NCBI RefSeq assembly: GCF_002043095.1
Contig: NZ_MVOC01000077.1
Location: 1-47,628 of the forward strand
Direction: 5' to 3'
From: Mycobacterium sp. AT1
GTDB taxonomy: Bacteria > Actinomycetota > Actinomycetes > Mycobacteriales > Mycobacteriaceae
DNA length: 47,628 nucleotides
The notes beneath the pieces are model-generated. The model worked only from the letters and a program-made list of their open reading frames with translations. It searched no databases and was not told the origin of the DNA. Below, piece by piece: positions 41,183-47,628 of this stretch. The position numbers were made by a program, and so were the translations under genes. Within the stretch, counting starts at the first letter, position 1, and each line of letters begins with the position of its first letter.

Positions 41183-42058
41183 ATGCAGGCGACGTTTCTG
41201 GGCCGTCCCGTGGCGGGTGATCGCGCCATGATCATGGCGATCGTCAACCGGACCCCCGATTCGTTCTACGACCGCGGGGCCAACTTCACCGACGAGGCCG
41301 CCAAGGAGGCCGTGCATCGGGTGGTTGAGGAGGGTGCCGACGTCGTCGACGTGGGCGGCGTGAAGGCCGGCCCCGGGGACGTGGTCGACGCCGACGAGGA
41401 GATCGCTCGCGTCGTGCCGTTCATCGAGTGGCTCCGCGGCGCCTACCCTGACCAGCTGATCAGCGTCGACACCTGGCGGGCGGCCGTCGCAAAGCAGGCG
41501 TGTGCGGCCGGGGCCGACATCATCAACGACACCTGGGGTGGGTCCGATCCCGGACTCGTCGACGTCGCCGCCGAGTTCGGCGCCGGGTTGGTGTGCTCAC
41601 ACACCGGCGGGGCCGTCCCTCGGACGCGACCGTTCCGCGTCAACTACGGATTGTCCGAACGCGGCGTCGTGGACGACGTCATCGCCGAGGTCACCTCGGC
41701 GGCCGAACGCGCCGTCGCCGCGGGCGTAGCCAGGGACGCGGTTCTCGTCGATCCGACGCACGATTTCGGTAAGAACACTCACCATGGTCTTAGTTTGTTG
41801 CGCCATGTAAAAGACCTTGTAAACACTGGATGGCCTGTCCTGATGGCCCTGAGTAACAAGGATTTCGTCGGGGAGACTCTGGGAGTGGGCTTGACCGAAC
41901 GCCTCGAGGGAACTCTGGCCGCGACCGCGCTCGCCGCGCAGGCGGGGGCAGCCATGTTCCGAGTCCACGAGGTGGGGTCCACTCGACGCGTCCTGGAAAT
42001 GGTCGCGTCGATCCAGGGCGTGCGTCCACCGACGCGGACCGTAAGGGGACTGGCATGA
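41183..42058 (+). CDS. folP2: FolP2, dihydropteroate synthase paralogue
   Basis: A 291-aa TIM-barrel protein of the DHPS family. It has MIMAIVNRTPDSFYDRG, VVDVGGVKAGPG, ISVDTW, IINDTWGG and VLVDPTHDFGK. The substitutions GGVKAGPG and DFGK versus the usual GGESTRPG and DPGIGFGK agree with reports that mycobacterial FolP2 lacks normal DHPS activity (recalled). A TAGCCT box (41170-41175) is 7 nt before ATG 41183. The 3' end overlaps gpgS (ATGA). A patch at about 41768-41845 uses AT-ending codons unlike the rest of the gene. Confidence 0.93.
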   Translation: MQATFLGRPVAGDRAMIMAIVNRTPDSFYDRGANFTDEAAKEAVHRVVEEGADVVDVGGVKAGPGDVVDADEEIARVVPFIEWLRGAYPDQLISVDTWRAAVAKQACAAGADIINDTWGGSDPGLVDVAAEFGAGLVCSHTGGAVPRTRPFRVNYGLSERGVVDDVIAEVTSAAERAVAAGVARDAVLVDPTHDFGKNTHHGLSLLRHVKDLVNTGWPVLMALSNKDFVGETLGVGLTERLEGTLAATALAAQAGAAMFRVHEVGSTRRVLEMVASIQGVRPPTRTVRGLA

Positions 42059-43005
42059 GCTTGACACCTGAACTCGACGCCGTTGAGGCCATCGCGGGAC
42101 ATCGTTGGCTGACCGATCACACGTGGCGCAGGCCGCAGTGGACCGTCGCCGAGCTCGAAGCGGCCAAGGCCGGCCGGACCATCTCGGTGGTGCTGCCCGC
42201 GTTGAACGAGGAGGAGACCGTCGCCTCGGTGGTCGACACCATCACGCCACTGCTCGGCGGACTGGTCGACGAGATCGTGGTCCTCGATTCCGGCTCGACC
42301 GACGACACCGAGATCCGTGCGGTCGCCGCCGGAGCCAGGGTGGTCAGTCGCGAGGCCGCGCTGCCGGAAGTCGCTCCGCAGCCCGGCAAGGGGGAGGTGT
42401 TGTGGCGATCGCTCGCTGCGACCACCGGTGACCTCGTCGTCTTCGTCGACTCTGACCTCATCGACCCGGATCCGATGTTCGTGCCGAAGCTGCTCGGCCC
42501 GCTGCTGACCACCGACGGCGTACATCTGGTCAAGGGCTTCTACCGTCGACCGCTCAAGGTCAGCGGCAGCGAGGACGCCAACGGCGGTGGCCGGGTCACC
42601 GAGCTGGTCGCGCGGCCGCTGCTGGCCGCGCTGCGCCCAGAGCTGACCTGCTTGCTCCAACCCCTGGGTGGCGAGTACGCGGGTACTCGCGAACTGCTGA
42701 CGGCGCTGCCGTTCGCGCCGGCGTACGGCGTCGAGATCGGGCTGCTGATCGACACCTACGACCGTCTCGGTTTGGATGCCATCGCCCAGGTGAACCTCGG
42801 CGTGCGCACCCACCGCAACCGGCCGCTGACCGAGCTGGCCGCGATGAGCCGTCAGGTGATTGCCACGCTGCTGTCCCGCTGCGGGGTGCCGGACTCCGGC
42901 GTCGGCCTCACCCAGTTCTTCGCCGACGGCGAGGACTACACCGCCCGCACCTCCACGGTGTCCCTGGCTGACCGGCCACCGATGGCGACGCTGCGCCCTC
43001 GCTGA
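42055..43005 (+). CDS. gpgS: GpgS, glucosyl-3-phosphoglycerate synthase
   Basis: A 316-aa GT81 retaining glycosyltransferase joining UDP-glucose and 3-phosphoglycerate, first step of methylglucose lipopolysaccharide synthesis. VVLPALNEEETVASVV starts the GT-A fold, VLDSGSTDDT binds the nucleotide, and FVDSDLIDP is the metal-binding DxD-like site (Asp-Ser-Asp). LLQPLGGEYAGTRELL and FAPAYGVEIGLLIDT form the acceptor loop. ATG 42055 overlaps the folP2 stop by 4 nt, so the two are translationally coupled. Matches Rv1208. Confidence 0.95.
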   Translation: MSLTPELDAVEAIAGHRWLTDHTWRRPQWTVAELEAAKAGRTISVVLPALNEEETVASVVDTITPLLGGLVDEIVVLDSGSTDDTEIRAVAAGARVVSREAALPEVAPQPGKGEVLWRSLAATTGDLVVFVDSDLIDPDPMFVPKLLGPLLTTDGVHLVKGFYRRPLKVSGSEDANGGGRVTELVARPLLAALRPELTCLLQPLGGEYAGTRELLTALPFAPAYGVEIGLLIDTYDRLGLDAIAQVNLGVRTHRNRPLTELAAMSRQVIATLLSRCGVPDSGVGLTQFFADGEDYTARTSTVSLADRPPMATLRPR

Positions 43006-43040
43006 TGCCTCTGTCATAGCGGTCAGGCAGTATCGACGTC

Positions 43041-43391
43041 GTGACGTTGATACTGCTGTATCTGGTGGTACTGATCCTGGTCGCCGTCGTGCTGTTCGGC
43101 GTCGGCAGCGTGCTGTTTGGGCGCGGGGAGCGGTTGCCCCCGCTGCCGCGCGCCACCACGGCAACCATGCTGCCGGCGTCGGAGATCACCGGTGCCGACG
43201 TCGAGGCCCTGAAGTTCACCCAGACGTTGCGCGGCTACAAGGCCGCCGAGGTGGATTGGGCGCTGGACCGGCTCGGCCAGGAAGTCGACCAACTACGCGG
43301 CCAGGTGGCCGCCCTCCGCGCTGCCTACGGAGTCGACGACTTCGTGCCGGATTCCGACACCGCCGCCGAGTCCGAGACGCACGTGCCATGA
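43041..43391 (+). CDS. DivIVA-domain membrane protein (Rv1209-like)
   Basis: A 116-aa protein with one N-terminal transmembrane helix (LILLYLVVLILVAVVLFGVG) and a cytosolic DivIVA-like segment: FTQTLRGYKAAEVDWALDRL followed by a coiled coil GQEVDQLRGQVAALRA. DivIVA/Wag31-type segments sense curved membrane at poles and septa, so a polar-growth role is plausible but unproven. GTG 43041 begins 35 nt after gpgS. The stop overlaps the tagA start (ATGA), so they are co-translated. Confidence 0.85.
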   Translation: MTLILLYLVVLILVAVVLFGVGSVLFGRGERLPPLPRATTATMLPASEITGADVEALKFTQTLRGYKAAEVDWALDRLGQEVDQLRGQVAALRAAYGVDDFVPDSDTAAESETHVP

Positions 43392-43978
43392 GCGACGGTC
43401 GAACTCGTTGCAGCTGGGCGGATTTCAGCGGTGAGCGCTGGGCAACCGACGACTCTGTGCTGTACCGCAACTACCACGACACCGAATGGGGCCAGCCCCT
43501 GCGCGGTGATCGTGAACTGTTCGAGCGGATGACGCTTGAGGCGTTCCAGAGCGGTCTGTCGTGGCTCATCATCCTGCGCAAGCGGGACAACTTCCGGCGG
43601 GCCTTCCAGCGCTTCGACGCCGACGAGATCGCCCGCTTCGGCGACGGGGACGTCGAGCGGTTGATGGCCGACGCCGGGATCGTGCGCAACCGCGCCAAGA
43701 TCGAGGCGACCATCGCCAATGCGCGGGCGATCGCGGATCTCGACGTCGGTCTGAGCGAACTGCTGTGGTCGTTCGCTCCCGAGCCGCGACCGCGCCCCGG
43801 CGCCATGTCCGAGGTGCCCGCCGTCACTCCCGAGTCCACCGCGATGGCCAAGGAACTGAAGCGTCGCGGCTTCAAATTCGTCGGCCCGACGACGGCATAT
43901 GCGCTGATGCAGGCGACCGGAATGGTCGACGACCACCTGGCGTCGTGTTGGGTTCCAGCCATCTCGGCGACCGCCTAA
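43388..43978 (+). CDS. tagA: TagA, DNA-3-methyladenine glycosylase I
   Basis: A 196-aa base-excision enzyme removing 3-methyladenine. The family's zinc ligands are visible: Cys8 (RCSW) and His30 (YRNYHDTEWG) near the N-terminus and HLASC near the C-terminus. LFERMTLEAFQSGLSWLIIL is the helix-hairpin-helix glycosylase core with the conserved Glu. The helix FKFVGPTTAYALMQATGMVDDH is typical. ATG 43388 overlaps the upstream stop by 4 nt. A 12-bp tandem duplication lies across its own stop codon. Confidence 0.95.
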   Translation: MSDGRTRCSWADFSGERWATDDSVLYRNYHDTEWGQPLRGDRELFERMTLEAFQSGLSWLIILRKRDNFRRAFQRFDADEIARFGDGDVERLMADAGIVRNRAKIEATIANARAIADLDVGLSELLWSFAPEPRPRPGAMSEVPAVTPESTAMAKELKRRGFKFVGPTTAYALMQATGMVDDHLASCWVPAISATA

Positions 43979-43997
43979 GTCGGGTCCTAAGTCGGGT
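43974..43997 (+). repeat. 12-bp perfect tandem duplication over the tagA stop
   Basis: CCTAAGTCGGGT occurs at 43974-43985 and 43986-43997. As the unit is a multiple of three, a second TAA follows in frame. Confidence 0.7.
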
Positions 43998-44134
43998 CTT
44001 TGCACATCGACTGGCCGGTATAGGGAACAATGGTTGAAAGATCAGTTCAGTGCCGAGTGCTGTCGCCGAGTGGGCAGTCTTGGCCCCGACCCGTTTCGCG
44101 GACGCGGAACGGACCATTCGGAAGGGAGCACTCG

Positions 44135-44302
44135 ATGGCGGCGATGAAGCCCCGGACCGGCGACGGTCCTCTGGAAGCAACCAAGGAGGGGCGGGGCATC
44201 GTGATGCGAGTACCACTGGAGGGTGGTGGACGTCTCGTCGTCGAATTGACTCCGGATGAAGCCGCAGCACTCGGCGACGAACTGAAGAACGTCACCGCGT
44301 AG
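44135..44302 (+). CDS. DUF3117 protein (Rv1211-like, described as calmodulin-like)
   Basis: A 55-aa protein, MAAMKPRTGDGPLEATKEGR then GIVMRVPLEGGGRLVVELTP then DEAAALGDELKNV. The sequence is nearly invariant in mycobacteria as I recall it. The DUF3117 fold is a small beta-beta-alpha unit; Rv1211 has been reported as a calmodulin-like protein affecting lipid metabolism (recalled, not checkable here, and no canonical EF-hand is visible). ATG 44135 has GAAGGGAG at a 6-nt distance. The gene has its own 156-bp upstream region after tagA. Confidence 0.9.
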   Translation: MAAMKPRTGDGPLEATKEGRGIVMRVPLEGGGRLVVELTPDEAAALGDELKNVTA

Positions 44303-44321
44303 CTGCCGCACCGGTGTTCGG

Positions 44322-45491
44322 CTAGCTGGACACCATCCGGTAGATCTCGAGGGTCTGCTCGGCGATGCGCTCCCACGAGAACTCGTCGATACACCTCTGA
44401 CGGCCGGTGCGGCCGTACTGGGCCGCCCGGTCGGGATCCAAGACCAACGCGTTGACGGCGTCGGCAAGTCGGGTCTCGAAGCCCTCCTCGTCGGCGGGGT
44501 CGTAGTGCACCAACAGGCCCGTCTCGCCCTCGACGACGACCTCGGGAATGCCTCCGACGTCGGAGGCGACGACGGCCGTCGAACACGCCATCGCCTCGAG
44601 GTTGACGATGCCCAGTGGTTCGTAGACCGACGGGCACACGAAGACCGTTGCCGCGGACAATATTTCGCGGATCTGGTCGGTCGGCAACATTTCCTGCACC
44701 CAGAAGACGCCGTCGCGTGAGGCGGCCAGCTTCTCCACCGCGCCCCCCACCTCTGCGGCGATCTCGGGGGTGTCCGGCGCACCGGCACACAGCACCAGTT
44801 GAACCTCTGGCGCGAAAGCGTGCGCGGCGGCGACCAGGTGGGCAACGCCCTTCTGCCGCGTGATGCGACCGACGAACGCCACGATGGGCCGGGTCGGGTC
44901 GACGCCGATGCGGGCGAGCGTGCCCGTCGCTGCGTCCGTGTCGGGGTACCACTTCTCGGTGTCGATGCCGTTGCGCACGACGTGAACACGGTTGGGGTCC
45001 AAGGCGGGGTAGGTGGCCAGCACGTCCTCGCGCATGCCCGAACTGACCGCGATGACCGCGTCGGCCGCCTCGACCGCCGTGCGCTCCACCCACGACGACA
45101 CCCGGTACCCGCCGCCGAGTTGTTCTGCCTTCCAGGGCCGCATCGGTTCCAGGGAGTGCGCCGTCAGGACGTGTGGGATGCCGTACAGCATCGCCGCGAG
45201 ATGGCCGGCGAGCCCGGCGTACCACGTGTGCGAATGCGCGACGGTCGCGCCGGCCGCGGCGTTGACCATCACCAGGTCGGCCGACAGCGTCGTCAGGGCC
45301 GGATTCGCACCGCTGAGGGCGGGGTCCGCCGCCGCAACGTGGACGTCCGGCTCACCCGGTCGCGGTGCGCCCATGCAGTGCACGTCCACGTCGCACATCT
45401 TCTTGAGTTGGGCAACCAGCTCGGTGACGTGTACTCCCGCGCCGCCGTAGACCTCCGGTGGGTACTCCCGTGTCATCATCGCCACTCGCAT
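44322..45491 (-). CDS. glgM: GlgM (GlgA), alpha-maltose-1-phosphate synthase
   Basis: A 389-aa GT4 glycosyltransferase. In mycobacteria this enzyme joins ADP-glucose to glucose-1-phosphate to give alpha-maltose-1-phosphate for the GlgE route to alpha-glucan, besides slow elongation of glycogen. Motifs are REYPPEVYGGAGVHVTEL, AHSHTWYAGL, GRITRQKGVAHLV and the donor-site PSVYEPLGIVNLEAMAC. ATG 45491 was chosen over GTG 45497: a TACCGT box (45504-45499) is exactly 7 nt upstream. Divergent from glgC, which supplies the ADP-glucose. Confidence 0.93.
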   Translation of the reverse strand: MRVAMMTREYPPEVYGGAGVHVTELVAQLKKMCDVDVHCMGAPRPGEPDVHVAAADPALSGANPALTTLSADLVMVNAAAGATVAHSHTWYAGLAGHLAAMLYGIPHVLTAHSLEPMRPWKAEQLGGGYRVSSWVERTAVEAADAVIAVSSGMREDVLATYPALDPNRVHVVRNGIDTEKWYPDTDAATGTLARIGVDPTRPIVAFVGRITRQKGVAHLVAAAHAFAPEVQLVLCAGAPDTPEIAAEVGGAVEKLAASRDGVFWVQEMLPTDQIREILSAATVFVCPSVYEPLGIVNLEAMACSTAVVASDVGGIPEVVVEGETGLLVHYDPADEEGFETRLADAVNALVLDPDRAAQYGRTGRQRCIDEFSWERIAEQTLEIYRMVSS

Positions 45492-45530
45492 GTGCACGAC
45501 GGTAGTTCACCGCCGCGGCGCAGTGCGCGA

Positions 45531-45583
45531 GTCGGACCCAATTGTCTTGACTGACAATCCGACACACTTTGGCCAATCGTGTC
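45531..45583. promoter_or_regulatory. Clustered inverted repeats between glgM and glgC
   Basis: ATTGTC-ttgact-GACAAT (45541-45558) lies within the pair GTCGGA (45531-45536) and TCCGAC (45558-45563), followed by GACAC (45561-45565), TTGGCCAA (45569-45576) and GTGTC (45579-45583). These sit midway between the two promoters and may bind a shared regulator. Confidence 0.4.
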
Positions 45584-45623
45584 CGAATAGCGTGAATGGC
45601 TAGCCGCGACCCCTAAGGGCCGA

Positions 45624-45629
45624 TAGGTT
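45624..45629 (+). promoter_or_regulatory. -10 box TAGGTT for leaderless glgC
   Basis: TAGGTT is followed by 6 nt and ATG 45636. A second possible -10, TAGCGT, lies at 45588-45593. Confidence 0.5.
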
Positions 45630-45635
45630 TGACGC

Positions 45636-46850
45636 ATGAGGGAACTGCCAACCGTTTTGGGTATCGTCTTGGCAGGCGGCGAAGGCAAGCGGCTATACCC
45701 GCTGACCGCGGATCGGGCCAAGCCCGCGGTTCCCTTCGGCGGCGCCTATCGGCTCATCGACTTCGTCCTGTCGAATCTGGTCAACGCTCGCTACTTGAAG
45801 ATCTGCGTACTGACGCAATACAAGTCGCATTCGCTGGACCGTCACATTTCGCAGAACTGGCGATTATCGGGGCTTGCCGGCGAGTACATCACTCCCGTGC
45901 CGGCGCAGCAGCGGCTCGGTCCGCGGTGGTACACGGGTTCGGGCGACGCGATCCTGCAGTCGCTCAACTTGATCTACGACGAGGACCCCGATTACGTCGT
46001 CGTGTTCGGTGCCGATCACATCTATCGGATGGACCCCGAGCAGATGTTGCAGTTCCACATCGAGAGTGGAGCTGGCGCGACGGTCGCAGGAATTCGGGTG
46101 CCGCGCGCGGAGGCGACGGCGTTCGGCTGCATCGACGCCGACGAATCCGGACTGATCCGCGCGTTCGTCGAGAAGCCGGCCGACCCGCCGGGGACGCCTG
46201 ACGATCCCGAGCAGACGTTCGCGTCGATGGGCAACTACATCTTCACCACCAAGGTGCTCGTCGACGCGATCCGGGCCGACGCCGACGACGACGATTCCGA
46301 CCACGACATGGGTGGCGACATCATCCCGCGGTTGGTGGCCGATGGTCAGGCCGCCGTCTACGACTTCAACGACAACGAGGTGCCCGGTTCGACGGAGCGC
46401 GATCACGGCTACTGGCGTGACGTCGGGACGCTGGACGCCTTCTACGACGCGCACATGGACTTGGTGTCGGTCCACCCGATCTTCAATCTGTACAACCGGC
46501 GGTGGCCGATCCGGGGCGAACCGGAGAACCTGGCGCCGGCGAAGTTCGTCAACGGCGGCTCGGCGCAGGAGTCGGTCGTCGGGGCGGGCAGCATCGTGTC
46601 GGCCGCGTCGGTGCGCAATTCGGTGTTGTCGTCCAACGTGGTGATCAACGACGGCGCCATCGTCGAGGGCAGCGTGATCATGCCCGGCGTACGCATCGGA
46701 CGGGGTGCCGTGGTGCGCCACGCGATCCTCGACAAGAACGTCGTGGTCGGACCGGGTGAGCACGTCGGGGTGGATCTGGAGCGCGATCGCGAACGGTTCG
46801 CGATCAGTGCCGGTGGCGTCGTGGCCGTCGGCAAGGGCATCTGGATCTAG
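45636..46850 (+). CDS. glgC: GlgC, glucose-1-phosphate adenylyltransferase
   Basis: A 404-aa ADP-glucose pyrophosphorylase. It has the nucleotidyltransferase motif GGEGKRLYPLTADRAKPAVP, FGADHIYRMDP (catalytic Asp), AFVEKPADPPG (sugar-phosphate site) and ERDHGYWRDVGTLDAFYDAH. The C-terminal left-handed beta-helix has hexapeptide repeats (SVRNSVLSSNVVINDGAIVE). Full length for actinobacteria. It feeds ADP-glucose to GlgM encoded divergently. Its stop overlaps the stop of the convergent small gene (CTAG). Confidence 0.96.
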   Translation: MRELPTVLGIVLAGGEGKRLYPLTADRAKPAVPFGGAYRLIDFVLSNLVNARYLKICVLTQYKSHSLDRHISQNWRLSGLAGEYITPVPAQQRLGPRWYTGSGDAILQSLNLIYDEDPDYVVVFGADHIYRMDPEQMLQFHIESGAGATVAGIRVPRAEATAFGCIDADESGLIRAFVEKPADPPGTPDDPEQTFASMGNYIFTTKVLVDAIRADADDDDSDHDMGGDIIPRLVADGQAAVYDFNDNEVPGSTERDHGYWRDVGTLDAFYDAHMDLVSVHPIFNLYNRRWPIRGEPENLAPAKFVNGGSAQESVVGAGSIVSAASVRNSVLSSNVVINDGAIVEGSVIMPGVRIGRGAVVRHAILDKNVVVGPGEHVGVDLERDRERFAISAGGVVAVGKGIWI

Positions 46851-47056
46851 AGCTGGCGGCGTCCCGGTCGTTCGTGCCGGGGCACCTTCGGCGTGTTGGT
46901 GACCGTTCTACCCTTACCGGCGACGGTCGACAGCGCGCGACGGCAGCGAGGGCAGATTGGCTTGCCCGCGATGTCGACCGTCCACGGCTTGCCGCTGCCC
47001 ATGCACGTCTTGTCGCTTGGGCCTGTCCCGCGTCCGGCCGAATCCTTGTCCTTCAC
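46847..47056 (-). CDS. Small zinc-ribbon-like protein
   Basis: A 69-aa basic protein read from GTG 47056. It contains KTCMGSGKPWTVDIAGKPIC and then PRCRRAL, a possible C-x15-C-x2-C metal site, and a basic tail TPKVPRHERPGRRQL. It resembles short actinobacterial proteins of unknown function encoded near glgC. The start has no clear ribosome site, so a longer N-terminus is not excluded. It may bind nucleic acid. Confidence 0.6.
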   Translation of the reverse strand: MKDKDSAGRGTGPSDKTCMGSGKPWTVDIAGKPICPRCRRALSTVAGKGRTVTNTPKVPRHERPGRRQL

Positions 47057-47076
47057 CCGATCAGTATGAGGCGTCC

Positions 47077-47628
47077 TCAGGCGGCGTTGTGCCAGGCGAG
47101 TTCGTCGGCGAAGGCGACTTCGACGATGCTGCGGCGATGGCCGGGCCGCCCGGGTAGCGGTGGTGCGGTGGAGTGGTGGCGGGCGCCGGTGGGGGTGACG
47201 ACGTCGCAGGTGTGGGTGCCGTCGCGGTCGCGGTGGTTGCTTACCTTCCAGCCTGGCGCCTGTTTGTCGTAGTTGCACCCCGCGCAGGTGCCCCTTCCGT
47301 TGACGGCGGTGGTGGGTCCGCCGGTCGCGTGGTCGACGGCGTGGTCGGTGTGGCGGATCGGGGCGTCGCAGTACGGGGTGCGGCAGGTGTCGTCGCGCAC
47401 GGTGATGAACCGGGTCAGACCTTTTGGGAAGGCCCGGGCCCGCGATTCCATCGCGATCAGGGCGCCGGAGTCGGGGTGGCGGTACAACCGGCGCAGCGTC
47501 GCCGTGGATTGTTCGTCACCGGCGGCGTCGGCGACCAGCCGGCACGCCACCGTGGCGGGGATGGGTCCGTAGCCGGGGACGCGGGCCGCGGCCTGGTCTC
47601 CGCCGAGCAGGGTGTCGTCGGTGATGAC
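47077..47628 (-). CDS. DUF222/HNH endonuclease domain protein (13E12 type), N-terminus beyond window
   Basis: The C-terminal 183 residues of a DUF222-HNH protein, open to the window edge. DDTLLGGDQAAARVPGYGPI and the Arg/Asp-rich helix belong to DUF222. FITVRDDTCRTPYCDAPIRH, then DHAVDHATGGPT and NGRGTCAGCNYDKQAPGW, form the HNH nuclease core with its zinc cysteines. Such proteins are the products of the multicopy REP13E12 repeats in mycobacteria, which can be sites of rearrangement or prophage insertion (recalled). The stop is 20 bp from the start of the small zinc-ribbon gene, same strand. Confidence 0.85.
   Translation of the reverse strand, partial: VITDDTLLGGDQAAARVPGYGPIPATVACRLVADAAGDEQSTATLRRLYRHPDSGALIAMESRARAFPKGLTRFITVRDDTCRTPYCDAPIRHTDHAVDHATGGPTTAVNGRGTCAGCNYDKQAPGWKVSNHRDRDGTHTCDVVTPTGARHHSTAPPLPGRPGHRRSIVEVAFADELAWHNAA

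Overview
The window reads as a high-GC chromosomal segment of a mycobacterium, most likely a fast-growing Mycolicibacterium. From memory of family and gene order, it follows the Mycobacterium tuberculosis block Rv1158c to Rv1213 closely: pimE, mutT2, typA, lpqW, mshB, fbiC, fadH, fdxC, dapC, pruC-pruA-pruB, fadD36, dapD/dapE, LOG, fadD6, folP2, gpgS, a DivIVA-like gene, tagA, Rv1211, glgM/glgC. The narGHJI genes, the PE/PPE genes around mshB and the pks cluster after dapC of M. tuberculosis are absent. All identities come from reading the sequence and from recalled families; no search was run.

Layout. 1-6.6 kb: a secreted Ala/Pro-rich protein (cut by the window edge), the PIM mannosyltransferase PimE, a pterin dehydratase, MutT2, a tiny Cys/Lys-rich protein, the ribosome GTPase TypA/BipA and lipoprotein LpqW (a PimE-linked factor in PIM/LAM synthesis). 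6.6-13.3 kb: a CLC chloride channel, MshB (mycothiol), a small ORF coupled to a membrane protein, a repeat-tailed secreted protein, and FbiC (F420). 13.3-20 kb: a DUF2231 membrane protein, a P1 peptidase, YceI, FadH with its PadR-type regulator, ferredoxin FdxC and DapC. 20-25.4 kb: a DUF559 nuclease-like gene bracketed by two long related hairpins, then the proline catabolism locus pruC-pruA-pruB. 25.4-31.5 kb: a decayed GH114 glycosidase, a Nudix hydrolase, FadD36, a VOC protein, a GH27 lipoprotein, DapD and DapE. 31.5-38.7 kb (accessory island): an ABC-F ATPase with an attenuator-like leader, a type VII secretion cassette (YxxxD partner, lipoprotein, 774-aa WxG effector), and a TPR-only remnant of a LuxR-family regulator. 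38.7 kb to the end: LOG, FadD6, FolP2, GpgS, DivIVA-like protein, TagA, a DUF3117 protein, the glycogen/maltose-1-phosphate pair GlgM/GlgC, a zinc-ribbon-like small protein and a truncated DUF222/HNH (13E12-type) protein.

Two themes recur. First, many genes have a TAnnnT -10 box 6-8 nt upstream of the start codon, which predicts leaderless mRNAs. Four divergent pairs have gaps of only 22-36 bp with back-to-back or overlapping -10 boxes. Second, the stretch at about 34.1-36.8 kb is visibly poorer in GC than its surroundings and coincides with the variable part of the secretion cassette. The best candidates for something undescribed are the type VII effector/lipoprotein/partner cassette, the DUF559 gene with flanking hairpins, the ABC-F leader with a leaderless mini-ORF, and the mirrored compact divergent promoters.
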